DNA of 64,000 nucleotides from Bacillus sp. FJAT-49736 (GCF_018343615.1 NZ_JAGYPI010000001.1:1444960-1508959); one strand, 5' to 3'; numbered from the stretch's first letter, positions 54,409 to 62,853 are shown. Notes: generated by a model not told the origin, from the letters alone. Numbers and translations: made by a program.

Positions 54409-54433
54409 AAAAAATCCTCTATAAAGAGGATTT
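54409..54433 (-). terminator. Terminator downstream of the DUF4870 gene
   Basis: AAATCCTC-TATAAA-GAGGATTT; on the minus strand UUUUAUG follows. Confidence 0.7.
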
Positions 54434-54449
54434 CTGAAAGGACATACTA

Positions 54450-54773
54450 TTATTTTATAAAGCGAATCACTAGCGGGATTTGATATCGTTCCCCCTCATA
54501 TGCTTTTACTGCGGCAATAATCGTGAATATAAATGCTAAGATTCCAATAACAAAAAGCGCTATTGCACCAATTAGGACAATCACTAGAATCCCGCTAACT
54601 ATACCATATATTGTATAGGATATAAGGAAATTAAAATATTCCCTACCGTGATAATCTACATAGGATGATTCATCCTTTTTTAGCAGCCAAATTATTAATG
54701 GTCCGATAAATGTTGTAAAAAAACTGGACACATATATTAATGTAGCCATTAATCTTTCGTCTTTATTCGTCAT
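54450..54773 (-). CDS. DUF4870 membrane protein
   Basis: A 107-residue three-helix membrane protein: ATLIYVSSFFTTFIGPLIIWLLKK, then YHGREYFNFLISYTIYGIVSGI, then IGILAFIFTIIAAVKAYEGERYQIP. The xxDYHGREYFNFxISY motif between helices 1 and 2 is typical of DUF4870 (Tic20-like). Role unknown. AGGGGGGAAG lies upstream of the ATG. Single gene divergent from uppP. Confidence 0.85.
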   Translation of the reverse strand: MTNKDERLMATLIYVSSFFTTFIGPLIIWLLKKDESSYVDYHGREYFNFLISYTIYGIVSGILVIVLIGAIALFVIGILAFIFTIIAAVKAYEGERYQIPLVIRFIK

Positions 54774-55066
54774 GTTCTTCCCCCCTGAATTCTAATCATC
54801 TATAGCATATACGATTAGCATAAAAAAAAGATACATTTTTTTATCTTTTCTTTTTTGGACATCCTCTAAAATATTTTGCATATCATTTAATATGTTACCA
54901 ATTATATTAAGCTCTTTTCTTATACTTTTGTCCGTGTAAACCTTATAAATTTCTCTACATGTAAGAAGTATGAATAACTGCTTAGAAAAGATGCCAGAAC
55001 ACAATATTAATTAGGATATAAAACAAAAAAATGCTTTAGTAAATGAAGGATTGAAGGTGAAATGAT

Positions 55067-55852
55067 TTGCTGTCCAATATACAAGCATTTATTTTAGGAA
55101 TTATTCAAGGGCTGACGGAATTCCTGCCAATTTCCAGTACCGGACATTTATTTATTGGAAGACATCTTTTCGGGCTGGATGAAGCGGGATTATTTCTTGA
55201 TACCATGCTGCATGTTGGTACATTGCTTGCCGTACTAGTCGTGTATAAAGATGACCTTCTTCACATTGTGAAACATCCGTTCAGCAAATTAACAAAAATT
55301 ATGATTGTTGGAACAATACCAGCAGTCATAGCGGGATTTTTGTTCAAAGATTTTTTCGATTCTATTTCAAAGTCAGGAGTGACAATTGGATGGGAGTTCT
55401 TAGCAACTGGAGCAATACTGTGGTGGGCTGAGGCATCGAAAAAAAACGGAAGCAAGAAGCTTGAGGACATTCGTTATTCTGATGCACTTATTATCGGTAC
55501 TTTTCAAGCAGCAGCGATTTTCCCCGCGCTTTCACGGTCAGGTTTAACTATTGCAGCAGGGCTAGTAAGGAAATTGGATAGAGAGACAGCCGCATATTTT
55601 TCATTTTTATTATCCACACCAGCCATATTGGGAGGAATTGTTTTACAAGGCAAGGATCTATTCACTGGACAAGCAGAAAGTATTTCCTTAACAAGCCTTT
55701 TATTCGGTACAATAGCATCTGCCATATTTGGCTATTTTGCGATAGTAGGAATGATAAATTTCTTAAAAAAGAAATCTTTAAAAATATTTGCCTACTATGT
55801 ATGGGGCTTAGGATTATTCATTATCACACTGCAAATGATTGGAATTTTTTAA
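55067..55852 (+). CDS. uppP: Undecaprenyl-diphosphatase
   Basis: Recycles undecaprenyl pyrophosphate to the monophosphate carrier for wall synthesis; overproduction confers bacitracin resistance in many bacteria. 261 residues, eight hydrophobic segments. Family motifs: GIIQGLTEFLPISSTGHL near 11-28 (conserved Glu and SSTGHL) and FPALSRSGLTIAAGL near 150 (SRSGxT). TTG start at 55067 with AAGGTGA upstream. It is followed after 15 bp by a DedA gene on the same strand, forming a likely lipid-carrier operon. Confidence 0.94.
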   Translation: MLSNIQAFILGIIQGLTEFLPISSTGHLFIGRHLFGLDEAGLFLDTMLHVGTLLAVLVVYKDDLLHIVKHPFSKLTKIMIVGTIPAVIAGFLFKDFFDSISKSGVTIGWEFLATGAILWWAEASKKNGSKKLEDIRYSDALIIGTFQAAAIFPALSRSGLTIAAGLVRKLDRETAAYFSFLLSTPAILGGIVLQGKDLFTGQAESISLTSLLFGTIASAIFGYFAIVGMINFLKKKSLKIFAYYVWGLGLFIITLQMIGIF

Positions 55853-55867
55853 CGGAGTTGATCCACA

Positions 55868-56464
55868 ATGAGTCATGAATGGATAATATCTTTTATGGAA
55901 AAATTGGGTGATTACGGATTTTTAGGGGTAACTCTCGCACTGATGATTGAAATTATTCCTAGTGAAATTGTATTAGCCTATGGAGGATACTTAATTGCCA
56001 ATGATAAGCTTTCTTTTCTAAGTGCGCTTATTGCTGGAATTTTAGGTGGTACTATGGCACAGGTTTTTTTATATTGGCTCGGTTATTATGGAGGAAGACC
56101 TTTCTTTGAGAGATTTGGAAAGTTTTTATTTATAAAGAATAAGCATTTAGATGCTTCTGAAAGGTGGTTCCAACAATACGGTACAATCGTAATCTTCACA
56201 GCTAGATTTATTCCTATAGTTCGACATGCTATTTCCATTCCAGCCGGAATTGCCAGGATGAGGTTTTCCCAGTTTATACTTTACACAACTTGCGCCATGC
56301 TTCCGTGGACTATTTTATTCTTACTTTTGGGAATTCAATTAAACAACCATTGGGATTCGATAAGTGATATAGCAGGAAAATATATACAACCGATTATTAT
56401 CATTGCTATATTATCACTAATTTTTTATTTTTATGTTCAATATCGCAGAAGAACAAAAAATTAA
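55868..56464 (+). CDS. DedA family membrane protein
   Basis: A 198-residue polytopic protein of the DedA/VTT superfamily, several of which flip undecaprenyl phosphate or phosphatidylethanolamine. The hallmark reads FTARFIPIVRHAISIPAGIARM (about 116-137), with conserved Arg and Pro residues, and a re-entrant glycine-rich segment LIAGILGGTMAQVFLYWLGYYGG lies earlier. CGGAG precedes the ATG. Its place directly behind uppP suggests a UndP-recycling pair (UppP dephosphorylates, DedA returns the carrier). This is an inference from known DedA (UptA) work. Confidence 0.9.
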   Translation: MSHEWIISFMEKLGDYGFLGVTLALMIEIIPSEIVLAYGGYLIANDKLSFLSALIAGILGGTMAQVFLYWLGYYGGRPFFERFGKFLFIKNKHLDASERWFQQYGTIVIFTARFIPIVRHAISIPAGIARMRFSQFILYTTCAMLPWTILFLLLGIQLNNHWDSISDIAGKYIQPIIIIAILSLIFYFYVQYRRRTKN

Positions 56465-56659
56465 ATGTCGAAGGTAGTAAAATTTGGTCAAAAAATATAT
56501 ATAATTATCCTATTTTCATTTGTTAATTTTTATTGTAATATACAAAAAGGAAAAGAAATCTTTTCATTAAATACTATAAAAAAATCATAAAGGGAGTAAT
56601 TTCACTTAAGATTGATTGCCGGTACAATCCGGTTTAATGATAAAGTAAAATACAACTTT

Positions 56660-56797
56660 TTGATGGTTATCATCAATTAGGGAAGGCAAATGGTGCGCCA
56701 CCAGCAAGAGTATTGTCTGGTTCTAGTGGGTTCGATTCCCACCCCGAAATTTTTTAGGCAATTTTAAAAAATTTCGAGGGTGGGTTTTCCTCTTTTT
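56660..56797 (+). promoter_or_regulatory. Riboswitch-like leader with T-arm-type hairpin and competing terminator
   Basis: In order: TTGATG/CATCAA hairpin (56660-56676), TGGTG/CACCA (56691-56703) or alternatively CCAG/CTGG (56701-56720), then GTGGG-TTCGATT-CCCAC (56726-56742), identical in shape to a tRNA T-arm. CCCAC is also the start of a long terminator stem, 56738-56756 with 56765-56784, followed by TTTTCCTCTTTTT. The two folds share 56738-56742 and exclude each other. A further hairpin CCCTC/GAGGG (56810-56823) would cover the ribosome site of the acetyltransferase gene. No family assigned. Confidence 0.6.
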
Positions 56798-56829
56798 ACG
56801 GGAGAACTGCCCTCTTTGGAGGGATATCG

Positions 56830-57393
56830 ATGCTCAAGAAACGTGAGTTAACCGGACAAGAAAACTCTAGTTTATTTGAACTTATGGTGCACCCAGATGT
56901 CTTCCCTTTCGTTCGCCAAAAAGCATATTCACATGATGAATTTCTCTTTTTAACAAAACAAACGATTGAAGCAGAAGAACGCGGTGAGCTAATTTCGAGA
57001 ACTATACTAGATGAATGGGGTAGCCCCATTGGTACCATTAATTTATTTGATATTAAGAATAATGCTGGTTTTTTAGGTACTTGGATTGGAAAGCCATACC
57101 ATGGCAAAGGGTATAACAAGCTTGCAAAGGATGCGTTTTTCCAAGAATTATTCTATGAAATAGGGATTGAAACTATTTTTATGAGAATTCGAACAGAAAA
57201 TATCCGATCTATTAAGGCGGCCGAAAAACTTCCTTTTGTCATAAAAGCAAATGAAACAAGGAAGTGTATATTCGATCAATTAAACAGAACAGAATATATA
57301 TACGATTTATATGAAATATCCAAAGACCAATATTCGCTGCATTTAATGAGACAATCAGCAGAACAAGAGGAAACACAAGCGTTAGAAGCATAA
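56830..57393 (+). CDS. GNAT-family N-acetyltransferase (RimJ/RimL-like)
   Basis: A 187-residue acetyl-CoA-dependent transferase. The GNAT core shows VFPFVRQKAYSHDEFLFL early, RTILDEWGSPIGTINLFDI (beta 2-4), and the acetyl-CoA loop in IGKPYHGKGYNKLAKDAFFQELF (about 78-100, Q/RxxGxG/A-like), then IRTENIRSIKAAEKL. Closest in layout to ribosomal-protein-type or small-molecule RimJ/RimL acetyltransferases. GGAGGG lies six bases before the ATG. It is the only gene behind the unusual leader at 56660-56797, so its substrate may be linked to whatever signal that leader reads. Confidence 0.85.
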   Translation: MLKKRELTGQENSSLFELMVHPDVFPFVRQKAYSHDEFLFLTKQTIEAEERGELISRTILDEWGSPIGTINLFDIKNNAGFLGTWIGKPYHGKGYNKLAKDAFFQELFYEIGIETIFMRIRTENIRSIKAAEKLPFVIKANETRKCIFDQLNRTEYIYDLYEISKDQYSLHLMRQSAEQEETQALEA

Positions 57394-57420
57394 AAACTCA
57401 CCATTATTGGTGAGTTTTTT
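57392..57420. terminator. Bidirectional terminator after the acetyltransferase gene
   Basis: AAAACTCACC-ATTATT-GGTGAGTTTT with T-runs on both strands, overlapping the stop of the convergent gene. Confidence 0.9.
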
Positions 57421-57679
57421 AACATTCTTCCATCATTATTAGATAATAACCTATTAGCTTCGCTTTCGCTGTATCCGAAATAGGAGAATCACTTATCCTT
57501 TTAATCGCATAATAAAATTTTTCTTCCTTCCGTTTTCTTAGTCGAGGATGTGTGTTCTCGTCTAGCAATTCATTTTTGATCGCATCCTTTAATATTTCCT
57601 CGGCAGTTTTACTGTCGTCCCTTAATAATCGATTATTCCATGTACTCCGATAACTTATCAATAATTCTTCAAAAGACAC
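57419..57679 (-). CDS. Small conserved-looking protein of unknown function
   Basis: An 86-residue, soluble, helical protein: FEELLISYRSTWNNRLL, then KTAEEILKDAIKNELLDE and YYAIKRISDSPISDTAKAKL. The start is GTG 57679 with AGAGGTG seven bases upstream. No family recognised. It is convergent with the acetyltransferase gene and shares its terminator. Confidence 0.65.
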   Translation of the reverse strand: MSFEELLISYRSTWNNRLLRDDSKTAEEILKDAIKNELLDENTHPRLRKRKEEKFYYAIKRISDSPISDTAKAKLIGYYLIMMEEC

Positions 57680-57759
57680 TAGTTAACACCTCTTTTTATA
57701 CATAAAAAATAAATAATGGGAAATTCTATTTACTACAAATCACATTTGGAGGTATTCTG

Positions 57760-58002
57760 ATGCATGGACCATATTGTTGTCCCAATTGCAAAACAAACCG
57801 TTCCAGATTTAATATTATACAGCAAATACCTCAAGCAGTGAAAATGGACCCACGGTCAGGAGAAATTGTAGAGGAATTTGAAAACAGCGCTGTAGATCCA
57901 TTTCATATTCCTTATAAAGGTCCGGAATATCGGGTTCAATGCGCTGCATGTGGTCTTATTGAAGATGAAAGAACTTTTCTAAAATTTGGAGAACACTCTT
58001 AA
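57760..58002 (+). CDS. Small zinc-ribbon protein
   Basis: An 80-residue protein with two Cys pairs, CPNC (7-10) and CAAC (about 66-69), likely a single zinc ribbon split by a loop of about 55 residues. MHGPYCCPNCKTNRSRFN opens the protein. TTTGGAGG lies upstream of the ATG. Family not recognised; such proteins in Bacillus are unnamed. It has its own terminator at 58008-58040. Confidence 0.75.
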   Translation: MHGPYCCPNCKTNRSRFNIIQQIPQAVKMDPRSGEIVEEFENSAVDPFHIPYKGPEYRVQCAACGLIEDERTFLKFGEHS

Positions 58003-58007
58003 CATCA

Positions 58008-58040
58008 CGCTATTTATTCTATAAATAGCGTTTTTTTTTT
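58008..58040 (+). terminator. Terminator downstream of the zinc-ribbon gene
   Basis: CGCTATTTAT-TCT-ATAAATAGCG followed by ten T residues. Confidence 0.9.
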
Positions 58041-58043
58041 ATA

Positions 58044-58079
58044 AAAAAATACAGCTCCTTTGAATACAGGAGCTGTATT
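58044..58079 (-). terminator. Terminator downstream of ctpB
   Basis: AATACAGCTCCT/AGGAGCTGTATT; on the minus strand UUUUUUUAU follows. Confidence 0.85.
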
Positions 58080-58085
58080 AAAGTG

Positions 58086-59546
58086 TTATTTTCCACTTAA
58101 AACTTCCACCGCTTTTTTCACTTGCGGATCATCACTAATTATTTTATCTCTCAATTTATTCATTAGCTGCAGCGTAGTATCCCCACCAAGAGTACCAGTA
58201 ACTTTAAGATGTTCTTCCTTTTGAAATTTCTCCACTGCATTTTTTGTTTGTTTATCATATAGTCCGTCGACTTTTCCAGGATTATATCCAATTGCTTTTA
58301 GCATTTGTTCAGCCGTTTTTACTTCACTAGAAACATCAGACACCTTCCACTTTTTATCTGGATTTATAATTGGAAGACTAGCGTATTTTGGAAGATCTAC
58401 ATTGAAATCTGGTTGAATTCCTTTTTCATGAATCCACTCACCATCTGGAGTTAACCATTTTGCAACAGTAAATTTAATATTAGATCCATCCTTAAAGGCT
58501 GTAGCCGTTTGGACCGTTCCTTTACCGAAAGACTTATGGCCAATTAAAGGAATTCCGGCAGATTCATGAAGTGCTGCTGCTGTAATTTCCGATGCGCTGG
58601 CACTACCTTCATCCATTAATATAGCAACCGGTATGTTAAACTTATTACCGCTTTCAGCAACCTCTTGCTCCCGTTTCCCTTTTCTATCTTCCGTTTGGAC
58701 TATCTTTTTGCCCTCAGGTACAAATAAATTCGAAATTTTAATTGCCTGATCCAATAAACCTCCAGGATTTTGGCGCAAATCAATAATAAGAGACTTCATC
58801 CCTTTTTTGTCCATATCATCTAATGCTTTTACAAATTCATTATAGGTATTTTCAGAAAAGCTAGTAATTTGCACCTTGGCAATTCCGTTTTGCATCATTT
58901 CCGCATACACTGTATTGATTGGAATGTTATCTCGAACAATCGTCATTTCCGTTGTTACTTTTGAGCTGGCTGGTTGAATCGTTAATTTTACGCTCGTCCC
59001 TTTTTTACCGCGGATAAGCAATACCGCTTTATTTGCAGACATACCTCGAATACTTTTACCATCCACAGCTAGTATTTTATCATTTGGTTTTAAACCGGAT
59101 TTTTCTGCCGGAGATCCTTTTATCGGAGATACAACAACTATAAAACCGTCTTTTTCTTGAATCTCTGCACCTATTCCTTCAAATGAGGAAGAAATACTTT
59201 CATTGAATTGCTTTGCTTCGTCTTCAGACATATAATCAGAATATGGGTCTCCTAAAGCATCCACCATTCCATTTATTGCACCATTAATTAACTTATCTTT
59301 GTTAACATCCTTGTAATAGTTGCCTTCTAACTTGTCATAAACAGCATACAGCTTATTAAATTCAGGTCGATTATTCGCGACAACATTCACTGCTTTTTTA
59401 TCTCCAAATGCCAGTGCGAAGGTTGTTACACCTGCTGTTGCAAACACTAGAACAAAAATAAGCATTACAAATTTGAATTTTTTTATGCGTATATAACCAT
59501 TTATTTGTTCTGTTGAGGAATCAACATTTTTTTTCTCTTCTTCCAA
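58086..59546 (-). CDS. ctpB: S41-family C-terminal processing peptidase (CtpB-like)
   Basis: Secreted, membrane-anchored serine protease. About 486 residues from TTG 59546 (GTGGTG upstream; earlier frame starts lack a ribosome site). One N-terminal membrane helix (KFVMLIFVLVFATAGVTTFALAF), then a PDZ domain (IQEKDGFIVVVSPIKGSPAEKSGLKPNDKILAVDG), then the S41 domain with catalytic Ser in DEGSASASEI and Lys in SFGKGTVQTA. A C-terminal peptidoglycan-binding domain follows (EQMLKAIGYNPGKVDGLYDKQTKNAVEKFQK). B. subtilis CtpB activates the sigma-K checkpoint protease; that role would be sporulation-linked here. CtpA is a close alternative. Confidence 0.88.
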   Translation of the reverse strand: MEEEKKNVDSSTEQINGYIRIKKFKFVMLIFVLVFATAGVTTFALAFGDKKAVNVVANNRPEFNKLYAVYDKLEGNYYKDVNKDKLINGAINGMVDALGDPYSDYMSEDEAKQFNESISSSFEGIGAEIQEKDGFIVVVSPIKGSPAEKSGLKPNDKILAVDGKSIRGMSANKAVLLIRGKKGTSVKLTIQPASSKVTTEMTIVRDNIPINTVYAEMMQNGIAKVQITSFSENTYNEFVKALDDMDKKGMKSLIIDLRQNPGGLLDQAIKISNLFVPEGKKIVQTEDRKGKREQEVAESGNKFNIPVAILMDEGSASASEITAAALHESAGIPLIGHKSFGKGTVQTATAFKDGSNIKFTVAKWLTPDGEWIHEKGIQPDFNVDLPKYASLPIINPDKKWKVSDVSSEVKTAEQMLKAIGYNPGKVDGLYDKQTKNAVEKFQKEEHLKVTGTLGGDTTLQLMNKLRDKIISDDPQVKKAVEVLSGK

Positions 59547-59732
59547 GACATTCACCACTTTCATTCCCGTATACATTGCTATGATATTCATATTTGCTAT
59601 GTAAAAAATACTAACCACTTTATTTTATCAGCTTTTGTAGATTTACGAAAGAAAAGGATTTATTAGAGACGAAAAAACTCGAATGTTGGATTTTATTAAA
59701 TGATGTTTGTGTTATTTTGTACTACCTTCATC

Positions 59733-60296
59733 TCATATATAACGGATAGTTAATAAGGAAGTAAAAAAACCTACAGTAATCGTAGCTAGTAAAGAATACA
59801 AAAAGATACTCAGCCCTAAAAAATTCATTCCCAATAAAAGGACAATAGTATCTAGCATAAAAATGATTATTCCCACATTTATACTCGAAAACGCCCCTAC
59901 CATTTGTGCAAACAAATCCAAGCCATCGCCAGCAACTCCTGCTGCCAGAATTAATCCAGCTCCTATACCTATTAAAGCTCCTCCGATGAGTGCGCTTATA
60001 AAAATTGGAAAATGAATTCTATTAGATAAAAAGGTAAACAAGTCCAAAAAAAAGGAACAAAAAACTAGTCCAAAAAGACTGTTATAAAAATAGCGCCGAT
60101 AATAAAAGAAAGCAAAAATATATAACGGAATGCTTAAACATATCATGCTTACAGCAGTTGGAATGGAAAAGAAATAATAAGTGATTAATGCTATTCCCAT
60201 TAATCCTCCGTCCAGTAAATGGTGGGGGATTAAAAAACCGTTTACACCTATAGATAATAAAATACTTCCTAATATAATTTGTCCAACTTTTTGTAT
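59733..60296 (-). CDS. YitT-family membrane protein (DUF161 only), apparent AUA start
   Basis: Read from ATA at 60296 the protein is IQKVGQIILGSILLSIGVNG then FLIPHHLLDGGLMGIALITY, which is the conserved YitT N-terminus (NxFLxPxHLLDGG). GGGGGAGAGG lies at ideal distance before that ATA. No ATG, GTG or TTG occurs in frame between the upstream stop (60324-60326) and ATA. The first ATG (60200) would delete 32 residues including the family motif. The result is about 187 residues with five hydrophobic segments and no DUF2179 domain. Function of YitT proteins is unknown. Either AUA initiation, or a start-codon mutation or sequence error. Confidence 0.75.
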   Translation of the reverse strand: MQKVGQIILGSILLSIGVNGFLIPHHLLDGGLMGIALITYYFFSIPTAVSMICLSIPLYIFAFFYYRRYFYNSLFGLVFCSFFLDLFTFLSNRIHFPIFISALIGGALIGIGAGLILAAGVAGDGLDLFAQMVGAFSSINVGIIIFMLDTIVLLLGMNFLGLSIFLYSLLATITVGFFTSLLTIRYI

Positions 60297-60529
60297 GGTC
60301 CTCTCCCCCGATATTTTATTTCTCTAAAAACAGTTTATTTAGGGGGAATACGATTCATGCAAAATTTCCATTATTACTCAATATTTCGCTAGGCTACATT
60401 TCGTTTATTTTTTCCATCCTAATATAGAATTAGTTTCAGGGCCTCTTTTCTTAAGATGATTACTCTTCATAACCAAAGTAAGGGAAGATATAAGGTTTTC
60501 ATCACAAAAGAAGAAATTTTAAGAAAAAC

Positions 60530-60554
60530 AAAAAAGGCGAGAAACCTCGCCTTT
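60530..60554 (-). terminator. Terminator downstream of the D,D-carboxypeptidase gene
   Basis: AAAGGCGAG-AAAC-CTCGCCTTT, with UUUUUGUUUUUCUU on the minus strand; overlaps the stop codon. Confidence 0.85.
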
Positions 60555-61371
60555 ATATCTCCTTAACATGTTGAAAATATTCTTCTAATGTCCAATTATG
60601 CTTATAAATAACACTTGCCGCTTTCTTACCTACATAGCGAAAATGCCATGGTTCATATTCATATTTGGTAATATCCTCTTTACCCTTTGGATATCTCAAA
60701 ATAAAGCCAAACTCGTGGGCATGCTCGCGTAGCCATATTCCCTCTTTTTCTTCACCTAATTTTTCGGTTAACAGAAAATTTTCTTTATCGCTTGTTATAT
60801 CGATAGCTAGTCCCGTTTGGTGCTCGCTTTCTCCTGGAAATGCAACAGCTTGCTCCGCTTTTGCTTTGCCGACATTTGCTACCTCGGCATCAAATAATGC
60901 TTTTTGTCTTGTATATGATCGATAACATGAAGCAGCAAACAAATTAATGTTGTTCTTCTTCGCCTCTGCAAACATTTGCTCTAAAGCCACAGCTGCTTCC
61001 TTTCTCATATAGCTTTTTTCAATATCCTGATTCCCAAATGAAAAGGCTACTTTCGGACGGACAAGATCCGAAGGTTTATATTCTCCAAGAGAATAATCTT
61101 TATTTACTAAAGATAATATATTAGCTGGATTCTCAATTGTTTTAATTCCATTCACAACTTTTATTTGATTAAAATACTCCGAGTCTAACGTTAGCTCAGA
61201 ATCTTCCGTATCACTTTTAGTTGTCTTGGATTGTTCACTATCATTATTCTTTATTTGCTTGGTCTGTTTTTCTGGACTCTTCTCAGTTTGGGTTTCTGTA
61301 AATTTTATTTTGCCCAAGCTGCAACCAGCTAACAAAAGAATCGCTGTTGTAAGAATTAAAAAACGTTTCAT
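60553..61371 (-). CDS. yodJ: D-alanyl-D-alanine carboxypeptidase lipoprotein (VanY/YodJ family, M15B)
   Basis: Zinc peptidase trimming terminal D-Ala from peptidoglycan stems. 272 residues from ATG 61371 (AAAGGTG upstream). The lipoprotein signal is KRFLILTTAILLLAGC with lipobox LAGC. A charged linker runs to about 70. The M15B domain has SCYRSYTRQKALFD, the zinc motif GESEHQTGLAIDI (SxHxxGxAxD) and EPWHFRYVG (catalytic Glu/zinc His). Earlier frame starts lie upstream of the ribosome site. Name taken from synteny with B. subtilis yodJ-deoD-(yodLM)-yozD-yodN-yozE. Confidence 0.9.
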   Translation of the reverse strand: MKRFLILTTAILLLAGCSLGKIKFTETQTEKSPEKQTKQIKNNDSEQSKTTKSDTEDSELTLDSEYFNQIKVVNGIKTIENPANILSLVNKDYSLGEYKPSDLVRPKVAFSFGNQDIEKSYMRKEAAVALEQMFAEAKKNNINLFAASCYRSYTRQKALFDAEVANVGKAKAEQAVAFPGESEHQTGLAIDITSDKENFLLTEKLGEEKEGIWLREHAHEFGFILRYPKGKEDITKYEYEPWHFRYVGKKAASVIYKHNWTLEEYFQHVKEI

Positions 61372-61543
61372 CATTTCACCTTTCTTCTTTATATCACAAT
61401 TAAATTTATTCATATGTACGAGTGTATCAAAGAAATTGAAAAAAAGGGCAGGAAAAACTATGAATTTTTCATTAAACTTTTTACATGTATAGGACAAAAA
61501 TAACAAAAGAGCATGCTTTTGGAAAGATTAGATCCAATAAAAC

Positions 61544-61571
61544 AAAAAAGCCTCATTAAGAGACTTTTTAT
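61544..61571 (-). terminator. Terminator downstream of deoD
   Basis: AAAAAGCCTC-ATTAA-GAGACTTTTT (one mismatch), then UUUUUUGUUUUAUU on the minus strand. It overlaps the deoD stop region. Confidence 0.75.
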
Positions 61572-62269
61572 TTAACAGAAGCTTCCAAAGCAACCTCAAT
61601 CATATCATTAAATGTTAATTGCCTTTCTTCTGCAGACGTTTCTTCACCTGTAATAATATGATCACTCACAGTCAATATGGATAGAGCATTTCGATTATAT
61701 TTTGCTGCAAGTGTATATAGAGCTGCTGTTTCCATTTCTATTGCTAAGATACCGTAATTTGCCCATTTCTCATGATCAGCATTATCATTATAGAACATAT
61801 CTGCGGTAAATACATTTCCAACCTTAAGGTTAAGTCCTTTTTCTATTCCGCTGTCATATGCTTTCTTCAATAATTCGAAGTTAGCAGCAGGTGCATAATC
61901 AATCCCACCAAATGTTAAGCGATTCATCTGTGAATCAGTAGATGCAGTCATTGCAATAATTACGTCCCTTACTTTCACATCCTTTTGAATAGCACCGCAT
62001 GTCCCTACACGAATTAAATTTTGCACATTATAGCTTTGCATTAATTCGTTAATATATATAGAAATGGAAGGAACGCCCATTCCTGTTCCTTGTACAGATA
62101 CTCTTTTACCTTTATAGGTTCCTGTAAAACCATACATGTTTCGAATTTCATTATAGCATGTAACATCCTCTAGGAATGTCTCTGCAATATATTTTGCACG
62201 AAGCGGATCACCAGGTAAAAGCACCGTTTCTGCAATTTCATTTTCCTTTGCACCAATATGTATACTCAT
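61568..62269 (-). CDS. deoD: Purine nucleoside phosphorylase DeoD-type
   Basis: Hexameric phosphorylase cleaving purine (deoxy)ribonucleosides to base and (deoxy)ribose-1-phosphate. 233 residues from ATG 62269, which follows AAAGGAG. Motifs: [14 protein letters not shown] near 18-31 (phosphate loop), [41 protein letters not shown] near 178-187 (ribose/base Glu) and LTVSDHI (catalytic Asp). Length and sequence are those of B. subtilis DeoD. The upstream frame extension has no ribosome site and is rejected. Confidence 0.96.
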   Translation of the reverse strand: MSIHIGAKENEIAETVLLPGDPLRAKYIAETFLEDVTCYNEIRNMYGFTGTYKGKRVSVQGTGMGVPSISIYINELMQSYNVQNLIRVGTCGAIQKDVKVRDVIIAMTASTDSQMNRLTFGGIDYAPAANFELLKKAYDSGIEKGLNLKVGNVFTADMFYNDNADHEKWANYGILAIEMETAALYTLAAKYNRNALSILTVSDHIITGEETSAEERQLTFNDMIEVALEASVK

Positions 62270-62398
62270 TATTAATTCTCCTTTCAATTTCCGTATGTTC
62301 ATTTTATAGTTTTCTACCTTTTGATGCAATCTTATTAGTAATGATAAAAGGTATTTTTGGTTACGATAAAGAGGAATATTGTAAGGAGGGAAAAATAA

Positions 62399-62524
62399 AT
62401 GGGCAAAAAACATCGAAATCGTATAAATGGCCAAAAGAAAAATAACCATATACCGGCAGAACAAATCATCGCTGAACAAGAAGCACACGGCAAAGAATTT
62501 AGCGCAAATCGGCGTAAAAAATAA
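62399..62524 (+). CDS. 41-residue basic peptide, unknown
   Basis: [20 protein letters not shown] then [20 protein letters not shown] and K. Strong TAAGGAGGG lies seven bases before the ATG, and a perfect terminator follows, so it is a complete transcription unit. Lys/Arg/Asn-rich at both ends with an acidic middle. It resembles in style the tiny basic proteins of Bacillus spores (SspO/P, YfhD type), but I cannot name the family. It lies between deoD and yozD on the opposite strand. Confidence 0.7.
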   Translation: MGKKHRNRINGQKKNNHIPAEQIIAEQEAHGKEFSANRRKK

Positions 62525-62533
62525 AAATGAAAT

Positions 62534-62558
62534 GCCACCACCCAATTTGGGTGGTGGC
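62534..62558. terminator. Terminator between the basic peptide and yozD
   Basis: GCCACCACCC-AATTT-GGGTGGTGGC, perfect 10-bp stem, bidirectional position between convergent genes. Confidence 0.85.
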
Positions 62559-62585
62559 TAAATTTTACCTATTTTCACTTGAAAT

Positions 62586-62753
62586 CTAATCCCATTCCTC
62601 GTCGATGATGCATTTTGCAATTAAGTAATCAAATGTAATATCGGCGATTTCTTCGAGTTCCTCGGCCTTAGGTGCATAGCCTCTTTTTACAAGCTCATTG
62701 AAAAAGAACTCCGCAATTTCTTCCGTGTCAATAAACACTTCAATATCCCGCAC
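62586..62753 (-). CDS. yozD: YozD family protein
   Basis: A 55-residue acidic protein starting at GTG 62753 behind AAAGGAGG: VRDIEVFIDTEEIAEFFFNE then LVKRGYAPKAEELEEIADIT and FDYLIAKCIIDEEWD. Length, composition and position before yodN fit B. subtilis YozD. Function unknown. Confidence 0.8.
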   Translation of the reverse strand: MRDIEVFIDTEEIAEFFFNELVKRGYAPKAEELEEIADITFDYLIAKCIIDEEWD

Positions 62754-62853
62754 TAAAATCGCCTCCTTTAAAAAAATGTATGTTCTTACATTACGTTTAT
62801 GCCAATTTATATGTGGATATGAATAAACGATAAAACAATAGCTCCATCTATTT

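Noticed and set aside
54792-55004. A 70-codon minus-strand frame between DUF4870 and uppP
   Set aside because: No ribosome site, no recognisable domain, very AT-rich; looks like chance.
56726-56750. A tRNA gene, because of the perfect T-arm GTGGG-TTCGATT-CCCAC followed by CCCGAAA
   Set aside because: No matching 5' acceptor strand (TTTCGGG), D-arm or anticodon arm is present upstream; the 3' strand instead belongs to a terminator.
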